From Nocardia mangyaensis (GTDB taxonomy: Bacteria > Actinomycetota > Actinomycetes > Mycobacteriales > Mycobacteriaceae): 64,000 nt of DNA. This document shows positions 7,862 through 16,948 of this stretch, in pieces. The notes under the pieces were generated by a model. That model saw only the letters and a list, made by a program, of their open reading frames with translations. It had not been told where the DNA came from and did no database searches. The DNA is taken from assembly GCF_001886715.1 (NCBI RefSeq), contig NZ_CP018082.1, positions 4,774,001 to 4,838,000 on the forward strand. The letters are read 5' to 3'. The position numbers and the translations under genes are program-made. Positions within the stretch are counted from its first letter, which is position 1; the number at the start of each line of letters is the position of its first letter.

Positions 7862-8736
7862 CCGGTCCGCCGAACCGCGTGCGACCAGGCCAACGCACCG
7901 CAGAAGACGAGGATGCCACCGGCCCAGGCCAGACCGGGACCGAGGGTGGCGAGGTCGACCACGCCCGCGTTGCCCGTGGAGTCGCCCGCCAGTGCGCGTA
8001 ATCCGTTGACGAACTGGGAGACCGGCTGATTGCGCGCGTAACTCTGGATCCAGCCGGGGAACTGGTCGGCCGGTGCGAAGCCGGTGGACACCATGCCGAG
8101 GATCAACTGGGGCAGCACCAGCACCTGGGTGGTCGCCTCGGGGCTCGACGACACGCTGCCGATCAGGTCGGCGCCGCAGCACAGCGCGATCGCGATCAGC
8201 AGCGCGAAGGCGAGGAAACCCAGCGTGTGCCACCAGCTTCCGTAGAACCGGAACCCGATCAGCGCGCCGCACACCAGGGCGGCGGCGATGGCGATCACCG
8301 AGCGCTGCGCGGCGGCGGTGATCCTGGCCGCCAACGGCACCCAGCGCGGCATGGGCAGGGTGGCGAAGCGGATGTCGATGCCGTCGCGCGCGTCGGTGGC
8401 CGAGCGGAAGGCTGCGGCGATGGCGCAAAACGAGACCGCCTGCATGACGATCATCGGCATCAGGAACTGGGCGTAGCTGCTCAGGCCGTGCCCGTACACG
8501 GTCATCACGAGGTTGAGCGGGACGTAGAAGCCGACGGTGAACGCCACCGGCGCCAAGATCGCGGTGAGGATCTCGCCGGTTCGCCACGACGGCCGGATCA
8601 ACCGGCGCGCCAGCACCCACCACTGGCCCAGCGCCCCGGTCGCGGACAGATCGTGCCCGGTGACCGGTTCGTCGGAGATGTGCACACTCCCATCGTGCGC
8701 GATCGGGCCCGTGGTGGCGAATTCGGGCACGGTCAA
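7858..8736 (-). CDS. ABC-2 type permease, first of a pair
   Basis: Integral membrane protein of about 290 residues with six predicted membrane segments. It shows the same ABC-2 layout as its downstream partner (LVLPQLILGMVSTGFAPADQFPGW, then YARNQPVSQFVNGLRAL). A polar N-terminus of about 35 residues precedes RLIRPSWRTGEIL. The start is uncertain: TTG at 8736 overlaps the thioesterase stop as TTGA, and GTG at 8730 is an alternative. Coupling on both sides places it in a thioesterase-permease-permease transcription unit. Confidence 0.8.
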   Translation of the reverse strand: MTVPEFATTGPIAHDGSVHISDEPVTGHDLSATGALGQWWVLARRLIRPSWRTGEILTAILAPVAFTVGFYVPLNLVMTVYGHGLSSYAQFLMPMIVMQAVSFCAIAAAFRSATDARDGIDIRFATLPMPRWVPLAARITAAAQRSVIAIAAALVCGALIGFRFYGSWWHTLGFLAFALLIAIALCCGADLIGSVSSSPEATTQVLVLPQLILGMVSTGFAPADQFPGWIQSYARNQPVSQFVNGLRALAGDSTGNAGVVDLATLGPGLAWAGGILVFCGALAWSHAVRRTG

Positions 8737-9737
8737 GGGTTCTGCCGTGGTGCGGACACGGCGGCGATGATCCCGGCGATGTCGGGCATCAACTCGGGAT
8801 CGATCAGTTCGCCGGAACCCGCGTCGAGGACCACGCCGGTGACCGTCCCTGCGACGTAGGGGCGCCAGCTACGCACGTCCACACCGGGATCGGGCCGGTC
8901 GGTTCCGTCTGGTGCACGGCCGGGGACGCACAGGGTCAGATCCCCGGACAGGATCGACGGCCGATGACCGGCACCCGCGCGCGCAATGGCGGTGCTCGCT
9001 TCGCCGAGGCGATCGAGGTCGGCAGCGGTGAGGCCGAGGGCATCCGTCCATGGCGCGGCGAGCACGGCGGCCGCGGCGGCGCTGCGATGGGTGATGGCGG
9101 CGTCGATGCCGAGCACGGCGGCGAACCGCTCCACGAAGTCCGGGCCCGGCGTTGTCGCGGGTCGCGGCGGTGTCGCAGGTCCCGGCCCGGTCGGACGTCG
9201 CGGCGTCGGCATACGTTCTGCTCCCTCGGGCGCGATCGGCGCCAGGTCCGGTGGGCCGGGGGCGGACAGCTCGGTGGCCAGCAGCACGACAGTGACCTGT
9301 TCGCCTGCCGTGCGCAGCCGTGCGGCGACCTCGTGGGCGATCAATCCGCCGACCGACCAGCCGAGCAGCTGGTACGGGCCGTGTGGCGCGAGGCGGCGGA
9401 TCTCGGCGAGGTGTCGGCTCGCGTAGGCGGCAATGGTCGGGGCAGGGGCACTCGTCTGCACCCCGTAGATCGGCACGCGGGGGTCGAGGTGGTGCACCAG
9501 GGCGGCGAAACTCCAGGCCAGAACCGCTTCGCCGGGGAAGCAGAACAGCGGTGGGCCGTCGACGGTGGTGCCGAGTGGGCGGATCGGCACCACCGTCGCC
9601 GACGCCGGCCGATCATCGGTCGGACCGGGGACGGCGGACGAGCGGTCGTGGTCGACCGCCGGACAGTCCTCGGGCCGGTCCGGCGCGAACCCGCAGGCCA
9701 TCGGCGGGGTGCCGTCGGCATCATCGTGAATGGGCAC
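8733..9737 (-). CDS. Thioesterase-like alpha/beta hydrolase with incomplete triad
   Basis: Protein of about 334 residues resembling the terminal thioesterase domain of peptide synthetases: VPIRPLG and PPLFCFPGEAVLAWSF near residues 50-76, then APHGPYQLLGWSVGG with the nucleophile elbow at S128. The position of the catalytic Asp (27 residues after the Ser in surfactin TE) reads Thr-Glu in LLATEL. The C-terminal segment where the catalytic His is expected reads LDAGSGELI, with no His. A Pro-rich insert near residues 165-195 replaces part of the lid. It may be non-hydrolytic. The start is uncertain: GTG at 9737 is used, with ATG at 9701 and GTG at 9839 as alternatives. Confidence 0.7.
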   Translation of the reverse strand: MPIHDDADGTPPMACGFAPDRPEDCPAVDHDRSSAVPGPTDDRPASATVVPIRPLGTTVDGPPLFCFPGEAVLAWSFAALVHHLDPRVPIYGVQTSAPAPTIAAYASRHLAEIRRLAPHGPYQLLGWSVGGLIAHEVAARLRTAGEQVTVVLLATELSAPGPPDLAPIAPEGAERMPTPRRPTGPGPATPPRPATTPGPDFVERFAAVLGIDAAITHRSAAAAAVLAAPWTDALGLTAADLDRLGEASTAIARAGAGHRPSILSGDLTLCVPGRAPDGTDRPDPGVDVRSWRPYVAGTVTGVVLDAGSGELIDPELMPDIAGIIAAVSAPRQNP

Positions 9738-9799
9738 AACAAATGATACGTCGTACGAATCCTGAACAACCCCAACACTTTCGGGGGCAGCGCGGGGCG

Positions 9800-10243
9800 T
9801 CAGTAGGTGTAGGCGGGCAGGCTGCGGACCCCGGCCCACAGGTCATCGATCAGGCGCTGATAGCTGTCGGCCAGATCGTCGAGCCGGACCCACTCGTCGT
9901 AGAACACCGACTCGGGCGCACCGGCCAGCACCACGAACGCCTGGGCGCTGTGCATGGCCAGCCGGTCGACCAGGTCACCGAGAGTCTCGGAGTGCTCGTC
10001 GGCGGCGGCCGGTGGGACCGGCGCGGCCAGGATCACCCACCGGTCGATCGACCGCATCAGCTGGGCGCGGCGGCGATCGATCCGCTCGGCCTCGCCCCGC
10101 GGGATCCGGTCGCGCAACTGATGCAGCAGGGCGAGCTCGCCTGCGGCGTCGAGGATCGGATGGTCATCGTGCGGCAAACCACGGAACGCGGCAAGGAGTA
10201 CGTCGCGATCGGGCAGCATCGTCGCTCGTGCCGAATGCCGCAT
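9800..10243 (-). CDS. DUF4254 domain protein (copy 2)
   Basis: Soluble protein of 147 residues, equal in length to copy 1 at 5398-5841. Shared features in order are an aromatic-rich N-terminal segment, LHQLRDRIPRGEAERIDRRR, a short IDRWV helix, the central HSETLGDLVDRLAMHS segment and a C-terminal LDDLADSYQRLIDDLWAG helix. The ATG at 10243 is preferred because GGGGAG lies just upstream and it equalises the two paralogues; an ATG at 10276 extends it by 11 residues. It lies 62 bases upstream of the thioesterase-like gene and probably heads that transcription unit. Function unknown. Confidence 0.76.
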   Translation of the reverse strand: MRHSARATMLPDRDVLLAAFRGLPHDDHPILDAAGELALLHQLRDRIPRGEAERIDRRRAQLMRSIDRWVILAAPVPPAAADEHSETLGDLVDRLAMHSAQAFVVLAGAPESVFYDEWVRLDDLADSYQRLIDDLWAGVRSLPAYTY

Positions 10244-10480
10244 CTCACCGCTCCCCGGACGAACCGACGACGTCATGGCGCGAAATCATCATCTGCACAC
10301 CTCCGGATCGGGGCACGACACCCCGGTGGGGGTGTTCTCGCGTGCGGCGGAACGAGGCCATTTCCGCGCCGTTCGCGCGCACCCGGCAATCATTCCGCCA
10401 CCACTGTCCCGTACAAGGGCACCGACGACAAGCAGCTGGCATACCGGACATTCGGATTGTCCGCTGCCGCCGGTGACCGC

Positions 10481-11821
10481 CTACTGCACGCGCAGACTGC
10501 CGAACAGGCCATCCTTTCCGCCGGCCGGACCGGCCGTGAAGTACAGCGCGTTCGCGTCGCCGAGGGTGTCACCGTTGCCGAACAGCAGTGCGGTGAGCCC
10601 GGCGATCTCGATCGGCTCGGCCTCGTTGTCGCGCAGATAGTCGACGAAGGTACCGGTGGTGTCGTCGTAGGCCAGCACGCGGCCCAGACCACCGGAGTTG
10701 GCGACCAGCAGCTTGCCCGACAGCGCACCGAAGTTCGACGGCGCGATGGCGACGCCCCAGGGCGCGTTGAGCCTGCCGCCGTCGTCGATGATGCGCACCA
10801 GCTTGCCCGCGGCGTCGAACTCGGCGATCTTGCCCCGGTCCGGCTTGCCGTCGGCGGACTTGTCCGCCTCAGCGGACAACGACGCGATCTCGGCCTTCTC
10901 GAAGGTCTCCGGGTCCTTGTCGTCCGGGGTGGTCACGGCGTACGAGACGAACACCCGGCTGCCCAATGTGGTGACGTTGTACGGCGCGGGATCGCCCGGC
11001 TCGGCCTTCTTGCCCTTCTCCGGGGTGGCCGGGTCGATCACCTCACCGGTGGCGAAGGGGTTGGCGAACCCGGTGGTCGCCACCGGCTGCCAGGACTTGT
11101 CGAAGGTACGGATCTGCGGGTCGGCGCCGAAGTCGGCGACCAGCAGCTTGTCACCCGCGGGCGAGAGCGCGAGACCGAAGAACGCCATGTCCTGGGCGGA
11201 GCCGTCGAACATCAGGTTCGCGGTGCCGTCGCGCCGGATGACGGCCCCGTCGGGCGCCTGCTCGGTCCACGCCGAGAGCTTGCCCGAATCGGTGGCGAGT
11301 ATGTGGCGCGCCGAACCGGTGAGCGGAATCGGGATGCCGTCGAGTTGGACCCACTGATCGCGCACGACGAACAGATCGGAGCCGATCGGCGCGGGGTTGT
11401 ACACCACACCGGTGGTGGTGCCCGACTTCGGATCGGCGGTCCCGGCGCCGGGCACAGTGACGGCCTTCAGGTCGTCCTGGGTCAGCTTCTTCAGCTTGGT
11501 GTCCGAGGAGGAATGCGCGTCACCGAGGAACTGGAACGCCGAACCGCCCGCACCGACCCAGAAGTGACCGCCCGCGCCCTTCGGCCGATCGGCCAGGCCC
11601 CAGGCGTCGACCAGCTCGGGAATGGTGAGCTGGGCACGATAGGAGTCCTTGGCCGCGACCAGATCGGTTCGGCTGTAGCGGTTACCGTCCAGCGCGCTCA
11701 CCTCGACGGCGGCCTGCCCGGTGCTGGAGCACGCGGTGGCCACCAGCAGTGCCGCCGCGAGCACGGCACCGCGCACCAACCCGGACCGCACCGCGCGGGC
11801 GCCCCTCACCTGTCCGTTCAC
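10481..11821 (-). CDS. TIGR03118-family propeller lipoprotein
   Basis: Secreted lipoprotein of 446 residues. The lipobox VATAC places the lipidated cysteine at residue 31. The mature protein shows the TIGR03118 pattern of repeated blade-like segments, ending with NAPWGVAIAPSNFGALSGKL and YFTAGPAGGKDGLFGSL. The family is expected to fold as a beta-propeller; its ligand is unknown. The GTG at 11821 has AAAGGA eight bases upstream; an upstream in-frame start would add nine residues and ignore this site. It is divergent from the nitrobindin-like gene. Nothing obvious links it to the DUF4254 unit downstream, and 237 bases separate the genes. Confidence 0.8.
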   Translation of the reverse strand: MNGQVRGARAVRSGLVRGAVLAAALLVATACSSTGQAAVEVSALDGNRYSRTDLVAAKDSYRAQLTIPELVDAWGLADRPKGAGGHFWVGAGGSAFQFLGDAHSSSDTKLKKLTQDDLKAVTVPGAGTADPKSGTTTGVVYNPAPIGSDLFVVRDQWVQLDGIPIPLTGSARHILATDSGKLSAWTEQAPDGAVIRRDGTANLMFDGSAQDMAFFGLALSPAGDKLLVADFGADPQIRTFDKSWQPVATTGFANPFATGEVIDPATPEKGKKAEPGDPAPYNVTTLGSRVFVSYAVTTPDDKDPETFEKAEIASLSAEADKSADGKPDRGKIAEFDAAGKLVRIIDDGGRLNAPWGVAIAPSNFGALSGKLLVANSGGLGRVLAYDDTTGTFVDYLRDNEAEPIEIAGLTALLFGNGDTLGDANALYFTAGPAGGKDGLFGSLRVQ

Positions 11822-11934
11822 GTTCCATCCTTTCGACCTCCGCCGCACGGCGTTTCGGCGAGGCTGACCTTAGCCTGATCGTTGCGACGGCGTGCCGTGA
11901 CGGCCGCTCCGAGGACAGGTCTAGGCTGTCGCCC

Positions 11935-12432
11935 GTGGTCGAACCCCCCGCCCCCATCGCCCCGCATCCCGCTGTCGCCGCGCTCGCTCCCCTGCTGGGC
12001 AGTTGGCGCGGCCGCGGTCACGGCGAGTACCCGACCATCGACTCGTTCGACTATCTCGAGGAGATCACCTTCGGCCATCTCGGCCGGCCCTTCCTCACCT
12101 ACCGCCAGCGCACCACGGCGGGCGACGACGGCAGGCCGCTGCACGCCGAGACCGGCTACCTGCGCTGCCCGGCCCCCGGCCGGGTCGAACTCGTGCTCGC
12201 CCATCCCACCGGGATCACCGAGATCTGCGAGGGCACCATCACCGAAACCGTCGACGGAATTCGGCTCGAATTGAACTCGACGAATATCGGTCTGAGCGGA
12301 TCGGCGAAGTCGGTTACCGCGCTCGGCCGTTCATTCCACGTGACCGAAGACACCATCGACTACACCCTGCGAATGGCGGCGGTCGGGGAATCCCTACAAC
12401 ACCATCTGGCCGCAACTCTGCAACGCGCCTGA
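11935..12432 (+). CDS. Nitrobindin-like heme-binding (FABP-like) protein
   Basis: Cytoplasmic beta-barrel protein of 165 residues. It carries the family signature GSWRGRGHGEYPTI at residues 22-35, and a C-terminal helix with H156/H157 where the proximal heme ligand lies in nitrobindins (about residue 155 in the mycobacterial one). The family binds ferric heme and isomerises peroxynitrite to nitrate. The GTG at 11935 is preceded seven bases upstream by TAGGCT at 11922-11927, a good -10 element, so the transcript is probably leaderless. Length agrees with the family. Confidence 0.85.
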   Translation: MVEPPAPIAPHPAVAALAPLLGSWRGRGHGEYPTIDSFDYLEEITFGHLGRPFLTYRQRTTAGDDGRPLHAETGYLRCPAPGRVELVLAHPTGITEICEGTITETVDGIRLELNSTNIGLSGSAKSVTALGRSFHVTEDTIDYTLRMAAVGESLQHHLAATLQRA

Positions 12433-12698
12433 GCGTCGCCGAATTCGACTGTTCATCGTCGCGCAGCCTCCTGAACTGCGCATTTGATCGGCGGAAACCG
12501 GTCGTTCACCTTTTCATCACGGATATGTACCGGTTGTGTTCGAACACGCCCGCACATAACGCAACAATTGTGTTTCGCTTACTGCGGCCAGCTGTTGCCC
12601 TCCTGGTGGCCGTTCTACGGTTCTTCCAACAGCAAATCCCCAGACAATCGAAGGGCTGCCCGTAGACACGTCGAAACCCTGAACGAGGGAGACGAAGC

Positions 12699-12938
12699 AT
12701 GAGGCGTTCCACCCTGATCTTGACCACTGCCGGGATGATCTTGGGCGGCGCGGCCGCCATCGACCTTCTCGACGGTGCGGGCGCGGAGGCAGCGCCCGCA
12801 CCGACTGTCGGCTACAGCGTGATCCACCACGCGGCGACATCCCATCCCGAGAGCAGTTCGCTCGCGGTGGTGCGGGGCCTGCTGGCGACCGAGCACGCCG
12901 ACGGACCCGGCCACACCGCACCCACCGCCGGTCAGTAG
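12699..12938 (+). CDS. Small exported protein, unknown function
   Basis: Protein of 79 residues with an N-terminal signal-like segment (MRRSTLILTTAGMILGGAAA) and a short mature part rich in Ala, His and Ser, without recognisable domains. A good ribosome site, GAGGGAG, precedes the ATG. Its last seven bases overlap the convergent penicillin-binding lipoprotein gene. The 266 bases upstream (12433-12698) are relatively AT-rich and hold no other gene, so they probably contain its promoter. Not recognised as a known family. Confidence 0.6.
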   Translation: MRRSTLILTTAGMILGGAAAIDLLDGAGAEAAPAPTVGYSVIHHAATSHPESSSLAVVRGLLATEHADGPGHTAPTAGQ

Positions 12939-14722
12939 CCCGGCGGCAGCGCCGCGAACATATCCCTCGTCACGGCGACAGCATTGTCGGAGCTGCCGCC
13001 CTTGACGAGCAGGGTCGCGAAGGCGATGTCCCCGCGGTACCCGACGAACCACGAATGCGAGCCGCCCTCGACCTCGGCCTCGCCGGTCTTGCCGTACACC
13101 TCGCCTTGGTCCCGGATGCGCTCGGCGGTGCCGCCGGTGACCACCATCCGCATCATCGTGCGCAAGCCCTCCACCACCTCCGGCGCGATCTCGGGTCGCT
13201 CGCCGGTGACCTCGGTCGGTCGGCCGGCGATGAGGAACGGCACCGGAGCCGTGCCGTTGGCGACCGTCGCGGCCATGACCGCCATGCCGAACGGGCTCAC
13301 CACCACCCGGCCCTGGCCGATGCCGTCCTCGGCGCGCTGCACCAACCCCTCGGCCTCGGGAACCGAGCCCGACATGGTCGGCAGCCCTTCGACGCGATAG
13401 TCCTGGCCGATGCCGAGACGCGCGGCGGCCTCGGTGAGGGCGTCGGGTTCGAGCGTGCTGGCCAGCCGGGCGAAGGTGGTGTTGCAGGAGCGTTCGTAGG
13501 CGGTGGCCATCGGCACGTCACCGACGGAGAACAGTTCGTAATTGGGGATGGTGCGCTCGCCGATGGTGGTGCGGCTGGGGCAGGCCAGCACTGTGTCGGG
13601 GGTGGCCAGGCCCGCCGCCATGGCCGCCGAGGCGGTCACGGTCTTGAAGATCGACCCCGGCGGATACTGGCCGCTGGTGGCGACAGGTCCGTCGCGATCG
13701 GCGGCCTTGTTCTGGGCCACCGCCAGGATCGCGCCCGTCGACGGGCGCAGCACCACCATCATGGTCTGCTCGGCGCGCAGGTCCACCGCGTGCTGGGCGG
13801 AGTTCTGCACGAACCGGTCGATGCTGAGCGCGAACGATGGAGCCGGTTGGGCCGCGACCTCGTGCAGCACATCGAGATCGGCGCCGTTGGCGTTGCGGGT
13901 GACCACGCTCCAGCCCGCCTTGCCGTCGACCTCGGCGATCACCGTCTTGCGAACCTGGGCGAGCAGATCGGGAGCGAACTTGCGGTCGGTGGGCACCATG
14001 TCCCACTCCTGGGTCAGCGTCACCCCGGGCAAGCCGATCAGCTGACCGCCGATCGTCTCGGCCTCGTACTCGGTCAGCAGGATCACCGTGTGCGGGCCGT
14101 CGGCGCGGCGGGCCGCGGTCAGGATCGCCTGCGGGGTGTAGGCAACCGGGTCGATGCGGCTCAGCGCCGCGGCGAGGGCCCCGGCAACACGCTGCGGATC
14201 GGCGGCCTCCGCGACGTCGAACCGCACCCGCGACACCGTGCCGGGGACCAGGACATCGCTGCCCGCCGACTCGTTGACCCTGGCACGCGGGGCGGCCTGG
14301 GTGCGCAGTTCCAGGGTCTGGGTGTCACCCAGCCGGGGATGGATGTCGGAGGAGGTCCAGCGCACCAGCCAGCGGCCGCCGCTGCGACCCATCTGCAGTT
14401 CACCGGAGTAGGTCCACTGCCGCCCCTTGGGCAGGCGCCACTCGTAGGTGTAGTCGACGGTGGCGGTGTCGCCGCTGACGCGGGCGTCGCCGGTGCGGAT
14501 GGACAGTTCCTCGGCCTGCAGCGCCTGCCATGCCGAAGTCAGTGCCGCCGTGGCCTTCTCGGGTTCGGTGGTGAGTTCGGCGGCGGCGGTGAAGTCGTGC
14601 TGGGCGAAGGCCGTGGCGAAGGCGTCGGCGGCGGGCACCGGCCCCTGCGGACCCGACGAACAGGCGGTCGCCGCCACCGCGAGGGCGGCCACCGCGCACG
14701 TGGTGAGCATCCGTATCCTCAT
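12932..14722 (-). CDS. Penicillin-binding lipoprotein (PBP-lipo type)
   Basis: Cell-envelope transpeptidase of 596 residues acting on peptidoglycan. Lipobox ATAC puts the lipid cysteine at residue 21. An NTF2-like MecA-N domain (about 30-145) and a dimerisation region precede the transpeptidase domain. Active-site motifs are S357-I-F-K360, S412-C-N414 and K545-T-G547. It corresponds to Rv2864c of M. tuberculosis in architecture and in neighbourhood (before GNAT, ispG, rip1). The ATG at 14722 starts the signal peptide; the open frame continues upstream but without a plausible start. The last bases overlap a convergent small gene. Confidence 0.9.
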   Translation of the reverse strand: MRIRMLTTCAVAALAVAATACSSGPQGPVPAADAFATAFAQHDFTAAAELTTEPEKATAALTSAWQALQAEELSIRTGDARVSGDTATVDYTYEWRLPKGRQWTYSGELQMGRSGGRWLVRWTSSDIHPRLGDTQTLELRTQAAPRARVNESAGSDVLVPGTVSRVRFDVAEAADPQRVAGALAAALSRIDPVAYTPQAILTAARRADGPHTVILLTEYEAETIGGQLIGLPGVTLTQEWDMVPTDRKFAPDLLAQVRKTVIAEVDGKAGWSVVTRNANGADLDVLHEVAAQPAPSFALSIDRFVQNSAQHAVDLRAEQTMMVVLRPSTGAILAVAQNKAADRDGPVATSGQYPPGSIFKTVTASAAMAAGLATPDTVLACPSRTTIGERTIPNYELFSVGDVPMATAYERSCNTTFARLASTLEPDALTEAAARLGIGQDYRVEGLPTMSGSVPEAEGLVQRAEDGIGQGRVVVSPFGMAVMAATVANGTAPVPFLIAGRPTEVTGERPEIAPEVVEGLRTMMRMVVTGGTAERIRDQGEVYGKTGEAEVEGGSHSWFVGYRGDIAFATLLVKGGSSDNAVAVTRDMFAALPPGY

Positions 14723-14787
14723 CGGCACCGATGGTAGTGCGGAAAGGGCCACTGACCGCGCAACAACGCGGTGTCGGCGGCGCGAGA

Positions 14788-15651
14788 TCAGTCCACCAGG
14801 ACGGTGGCGAAGGTGGCGATCTGACGGAAACCCACACGGCTGTAAGCGCGTCGGGCGATGCGGTTGTAGTCGTTGACGTACAGGCTCGCCGTACGGCCGG
14901 TCGCCACAACGGCATTCGCCACCGCCGCGGTGCCCGCCGTGCCGACACCGGAACCCCGGTGCTCGGGATGCACCCACACACCCTGGATCTGGCCGGTCCG
15001 CCGCGACAGCGCGCCGATCTCGGCCTTGTAGACGACCACACCGTCCTCGAAACGTGCCCAGGCCCTTCCTGATTCGATCAGGCTCTGGATGCGTCGGCGA
15101 TAGCCGCGGCCACCGTCGCCCGCGCGCGGGTCGACGCCCACCTCTTCGATGAACATGGCGATCGCGGCGGTCAGGTAGCGGTCGATCTCGTCGGGCCTGA
15201 CCCGGCGGACCCCGGTATCGGGACGGATCAGGGCGGGCTGGGCGAGGGCGAGCAGCGGTTGGTCGGCACGCAGATCGCGGGCAGGGCCCCACTTGGGCAG
15301 CAGCAGTTCCCACAGCGGCAGCGTGAGTTCCTGCCTGCCGACCACCGAGGAACACACGCGTGGCCAGCGGCCCGCGCGATCGGCGAACGCGCGCAGGGCC
15401 TGCTGATCACCGCGCAGCGGAACCAGGTTGGCGCCGGAGAAGCACAGGGAGTCCGCGGGCCCGCCGCGGCTCCACAGCTCACCGAGGCCGCTGCGCGCGT
15501 CGAGTCCGAACTCCTGGACGCGGGCGGCGATCATGCACGTCGCCACCGGATCGGCGTCGAGCACACGCAGTACCTCGCCCAGATCCCGGACGGACACCGG
15601 GCGCGCGGGGGCGGTCTTGGACCGTCGCGTCGGCTCCAGCAGACTCCGCAC
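14788..15651 (-). CDS. GNAT acetyltransferase with DUF4081 domain
   Basis: Cytoplasmic protein of 287 residues. The N-terminal half matches DUF4081 (VLRVLDADPVATCMIAARV, then RWPRVCSSVVGRQ). The C-terminal half is a GNAT fold with acetyl-CoA-binding VWVHPEHRGSGVGTAGTAAV, followed by SLYVNDYNRIARRAYSRVGF. Substrate unknown; the syntenic mycobacterial gene is Rv2867c, of similar length. The start is assigned to GTG 15651 by length and family N-terminus; an ATG at 15741 would add 30 weakly conserved residues. It lies between ispG and the PBP lipoprotein gene. Confidence 0.85.
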   Translation of the reverse strand: MRSLLEPTRRSKTAPARPVSVRDLGEVLRVLDADPVATCMIAARVQEFGLDARSGLGELWSRGGPADSLCFSGANLVPLRGDQQALRAFADRAGRWPRVCSSVVGRQELTLPLWELLLPKWGPARDLRADQPLLALAQPALIRPDTGVRRVRPDEIDRYLTAAIAMFIEEVGVDPRAGDGGRGYRRRIQSLIESGRAWARFEDGVVVYKAEIGALSRRTGQIQGVWVHPEHRGSGVGTAGTAAVANAVVATGRTASLYVNDYNRIARRAYSRVGFRQIATFATVLVD

Positions 15652-15793
15652 GGCACCAGCCTGCCACGAAAGCGCGCGCAACGGTACGGGTCCGCCGAAT
15701 CCGACGCTCGACCGTGAGTAGCGGCTGTCAGTCGGCGGCATCTACTTGTCGGGCTCGCACGGGCCCGCGTGGTGCCGCCGCGCTACCGCCGCC

Positions 15794-16948
15794 TCATCCG
15801 ACAGTGACGACCGGCTCACCACCGGGCTGTTCGCCCATCTCCTCGGCGATGCGCATCGCCTCTTCGATCAGCGTCTCCACGATCTGGGATTCCGGCACGG
15901 TCTTGATGACCTCGCCCTTGACGAAGATCTGGCCCTTGCCGTTGCCGGAGGCGACACCGAGGTCGGCCTCGCGGGCCTCACCGGGGCCGTTCACCACACA
16001 CCCCATCACCGCGACCCGCAGCGGGACCTCGAGGCCGTCCAAGCCCGCGGCGACGGCGTCGGCCAAGGTGTAGACGTCGACCTGGGCGCGGCCACACGAC
16101 GGGCAGGACACGATCTCGAGCTTGCGCGGGCGCAGGTTCAGCGACTGCAGGATCTGGCCGCCGACCTTCACCTCCTCCGCGGGCGGGGCCGAGAGCGAGA
16201 CGCGGATGGTGTCACCGATGCCCTCGCTGAGCAGCGCACCGAAGGCCACCGCGGACTTGATGGTGCCCTGGAACGCCGGGCCTGCCTCGGTGACGCCCAG
16301 GTGCAGCGGGTAGTCGCTCTGCGCGGCCAGCTGCCGGTAGGCCTCCACCATGATCACCGGATCGTTGTGCTTGACCGAGATCTTGATGTCGCCGAAGCCG
16401 TGGTCCTCGAATAGGCTCGCCTCCCACAGCGCGGACTCGACCAGCGCCTCGGGGGTGGCCTTGCCGTACTTCTCCATCATCCGCTTGTCCAGCGAACCGG
16501 CGTTGACGCCGATGCGGATCGGGATTCCCGCGGCGCCCGCGGCCTTGGCGACCTCGCCGACGCGGCCGTCGAACTCCTTGATGTTGCCCGGGTTCACCCG
16601 GACCGCGGCACAGCCCGCGTCGATCGCGGCGAAAATGTAGCGCGGCTGGAAGTGGATGTCGGCGATCACCGGGATCTGCGACTTCCTCGCGATGGTGGCG
16701 AGCGCGTCGGCGTCTTCCTGGCGCGGACAGGCCACCCGGACGATGTCGCAGCCCGAGGCGGTCAGCGCCGCGATCTGCTGCAGAGTGGCATTGATGTCGT
16801 GGGTCTTGGTGGTCGTCATCGACTGCACCGAGATCGGGGAGTCACTACCGACGCCGACCGAGCCAACCATGAGCTGGCGGGTCTTGCGCCGAGGGGCGAG
16901 AACAGCAGCGGGGGCGGCGGGCATCCCCAATCCGATTGTGCTGGTCAC
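15794..16948 (-). CDS. ispG: 4-hydroxy-3-methylbut-2-en-1-yl diphosphate synthase
   Basis: Iron-sulfur enzyme of the MEP isoprenoid pathway, 384 residues, converting methylerythritol cyclodiphosphate to HMBPP. The TIM-barrel part includes [22 protein letters not shown] and [10 protein letters not shown]. Cluster ligands are in SCPSCGR and in [15 protein letters not shown]. It belongs to the conserved dxr-rip1-ispG block, so two enzymes of the pathway flank the site-2 protease. The ATG at 16948 gives the full family length. Confidence 0.97.
   Translation of the reverse strand: MTSTIGLGMPAAPAAVLAPRRKTRQLMVGSVGVGSDSPISVQSMTTTKTHDINATLQQIAALTASGCDIVRVACPRQEDADALATIARKSQIPVIADIHFQPRYIFAAIDAGCAAVRVNPGNIKEFDGRVGEVAKAAGAAGIPIRIGVNAGSLDKRMMEKYGKATPEALVESALWEASLFEDHGFGDIKISVKHNDPVIMVEAYRQLAAQSDYPLHLGVTEAGPAFQGTIKSAVAFGALLSEGIGDTIRVSLSAPPAEEVKVGGQILQSLNLRPRKLEIVSCPSCGRAQVDVYTLADAVAAGLDGLEVPLRVAVMGCVVNGPGEAREADLGVASGNGKGQIFVKGEVIKTVPESQIVETLIEEAMRIAEEMGEQPGGEPVVTVG

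Noticed and set aside
9747..9755. TACGTCGTA dyad upstream of the thioesterase-like gene, considered as a TetR-type operator.
   Set aside because: Too short and without a second half-site or a linked TetR gene.
10318..10335. Hairpin ACACCCC/GGGGTGT between the TIGR03118 and DUF4254 genes, considered as a terminator.
   Set aside because: Only seven base pairs, no U-run, and 145 bases beyond the stop; left as part of an undefined promoter region.
11861..11876. AGGCTGACCTTAGCCT resembles an IdeR/DtxR iron box between the TIGR03118 and nitrobindin-like genes.
   Set aside because: The dyad arms are six bases apart instead of five and several conserved positions of TTAGGTTAGGCTAACCTAA do not match, so it was not called as an operator.
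14723..15355. Upstream in-frame extension of the penicillin-binding lipoprotein gene.
   Set aside because: It runs out of frame through the GNAT gene, while the lipoprotein signal peptide at 14722 gives a clear start.
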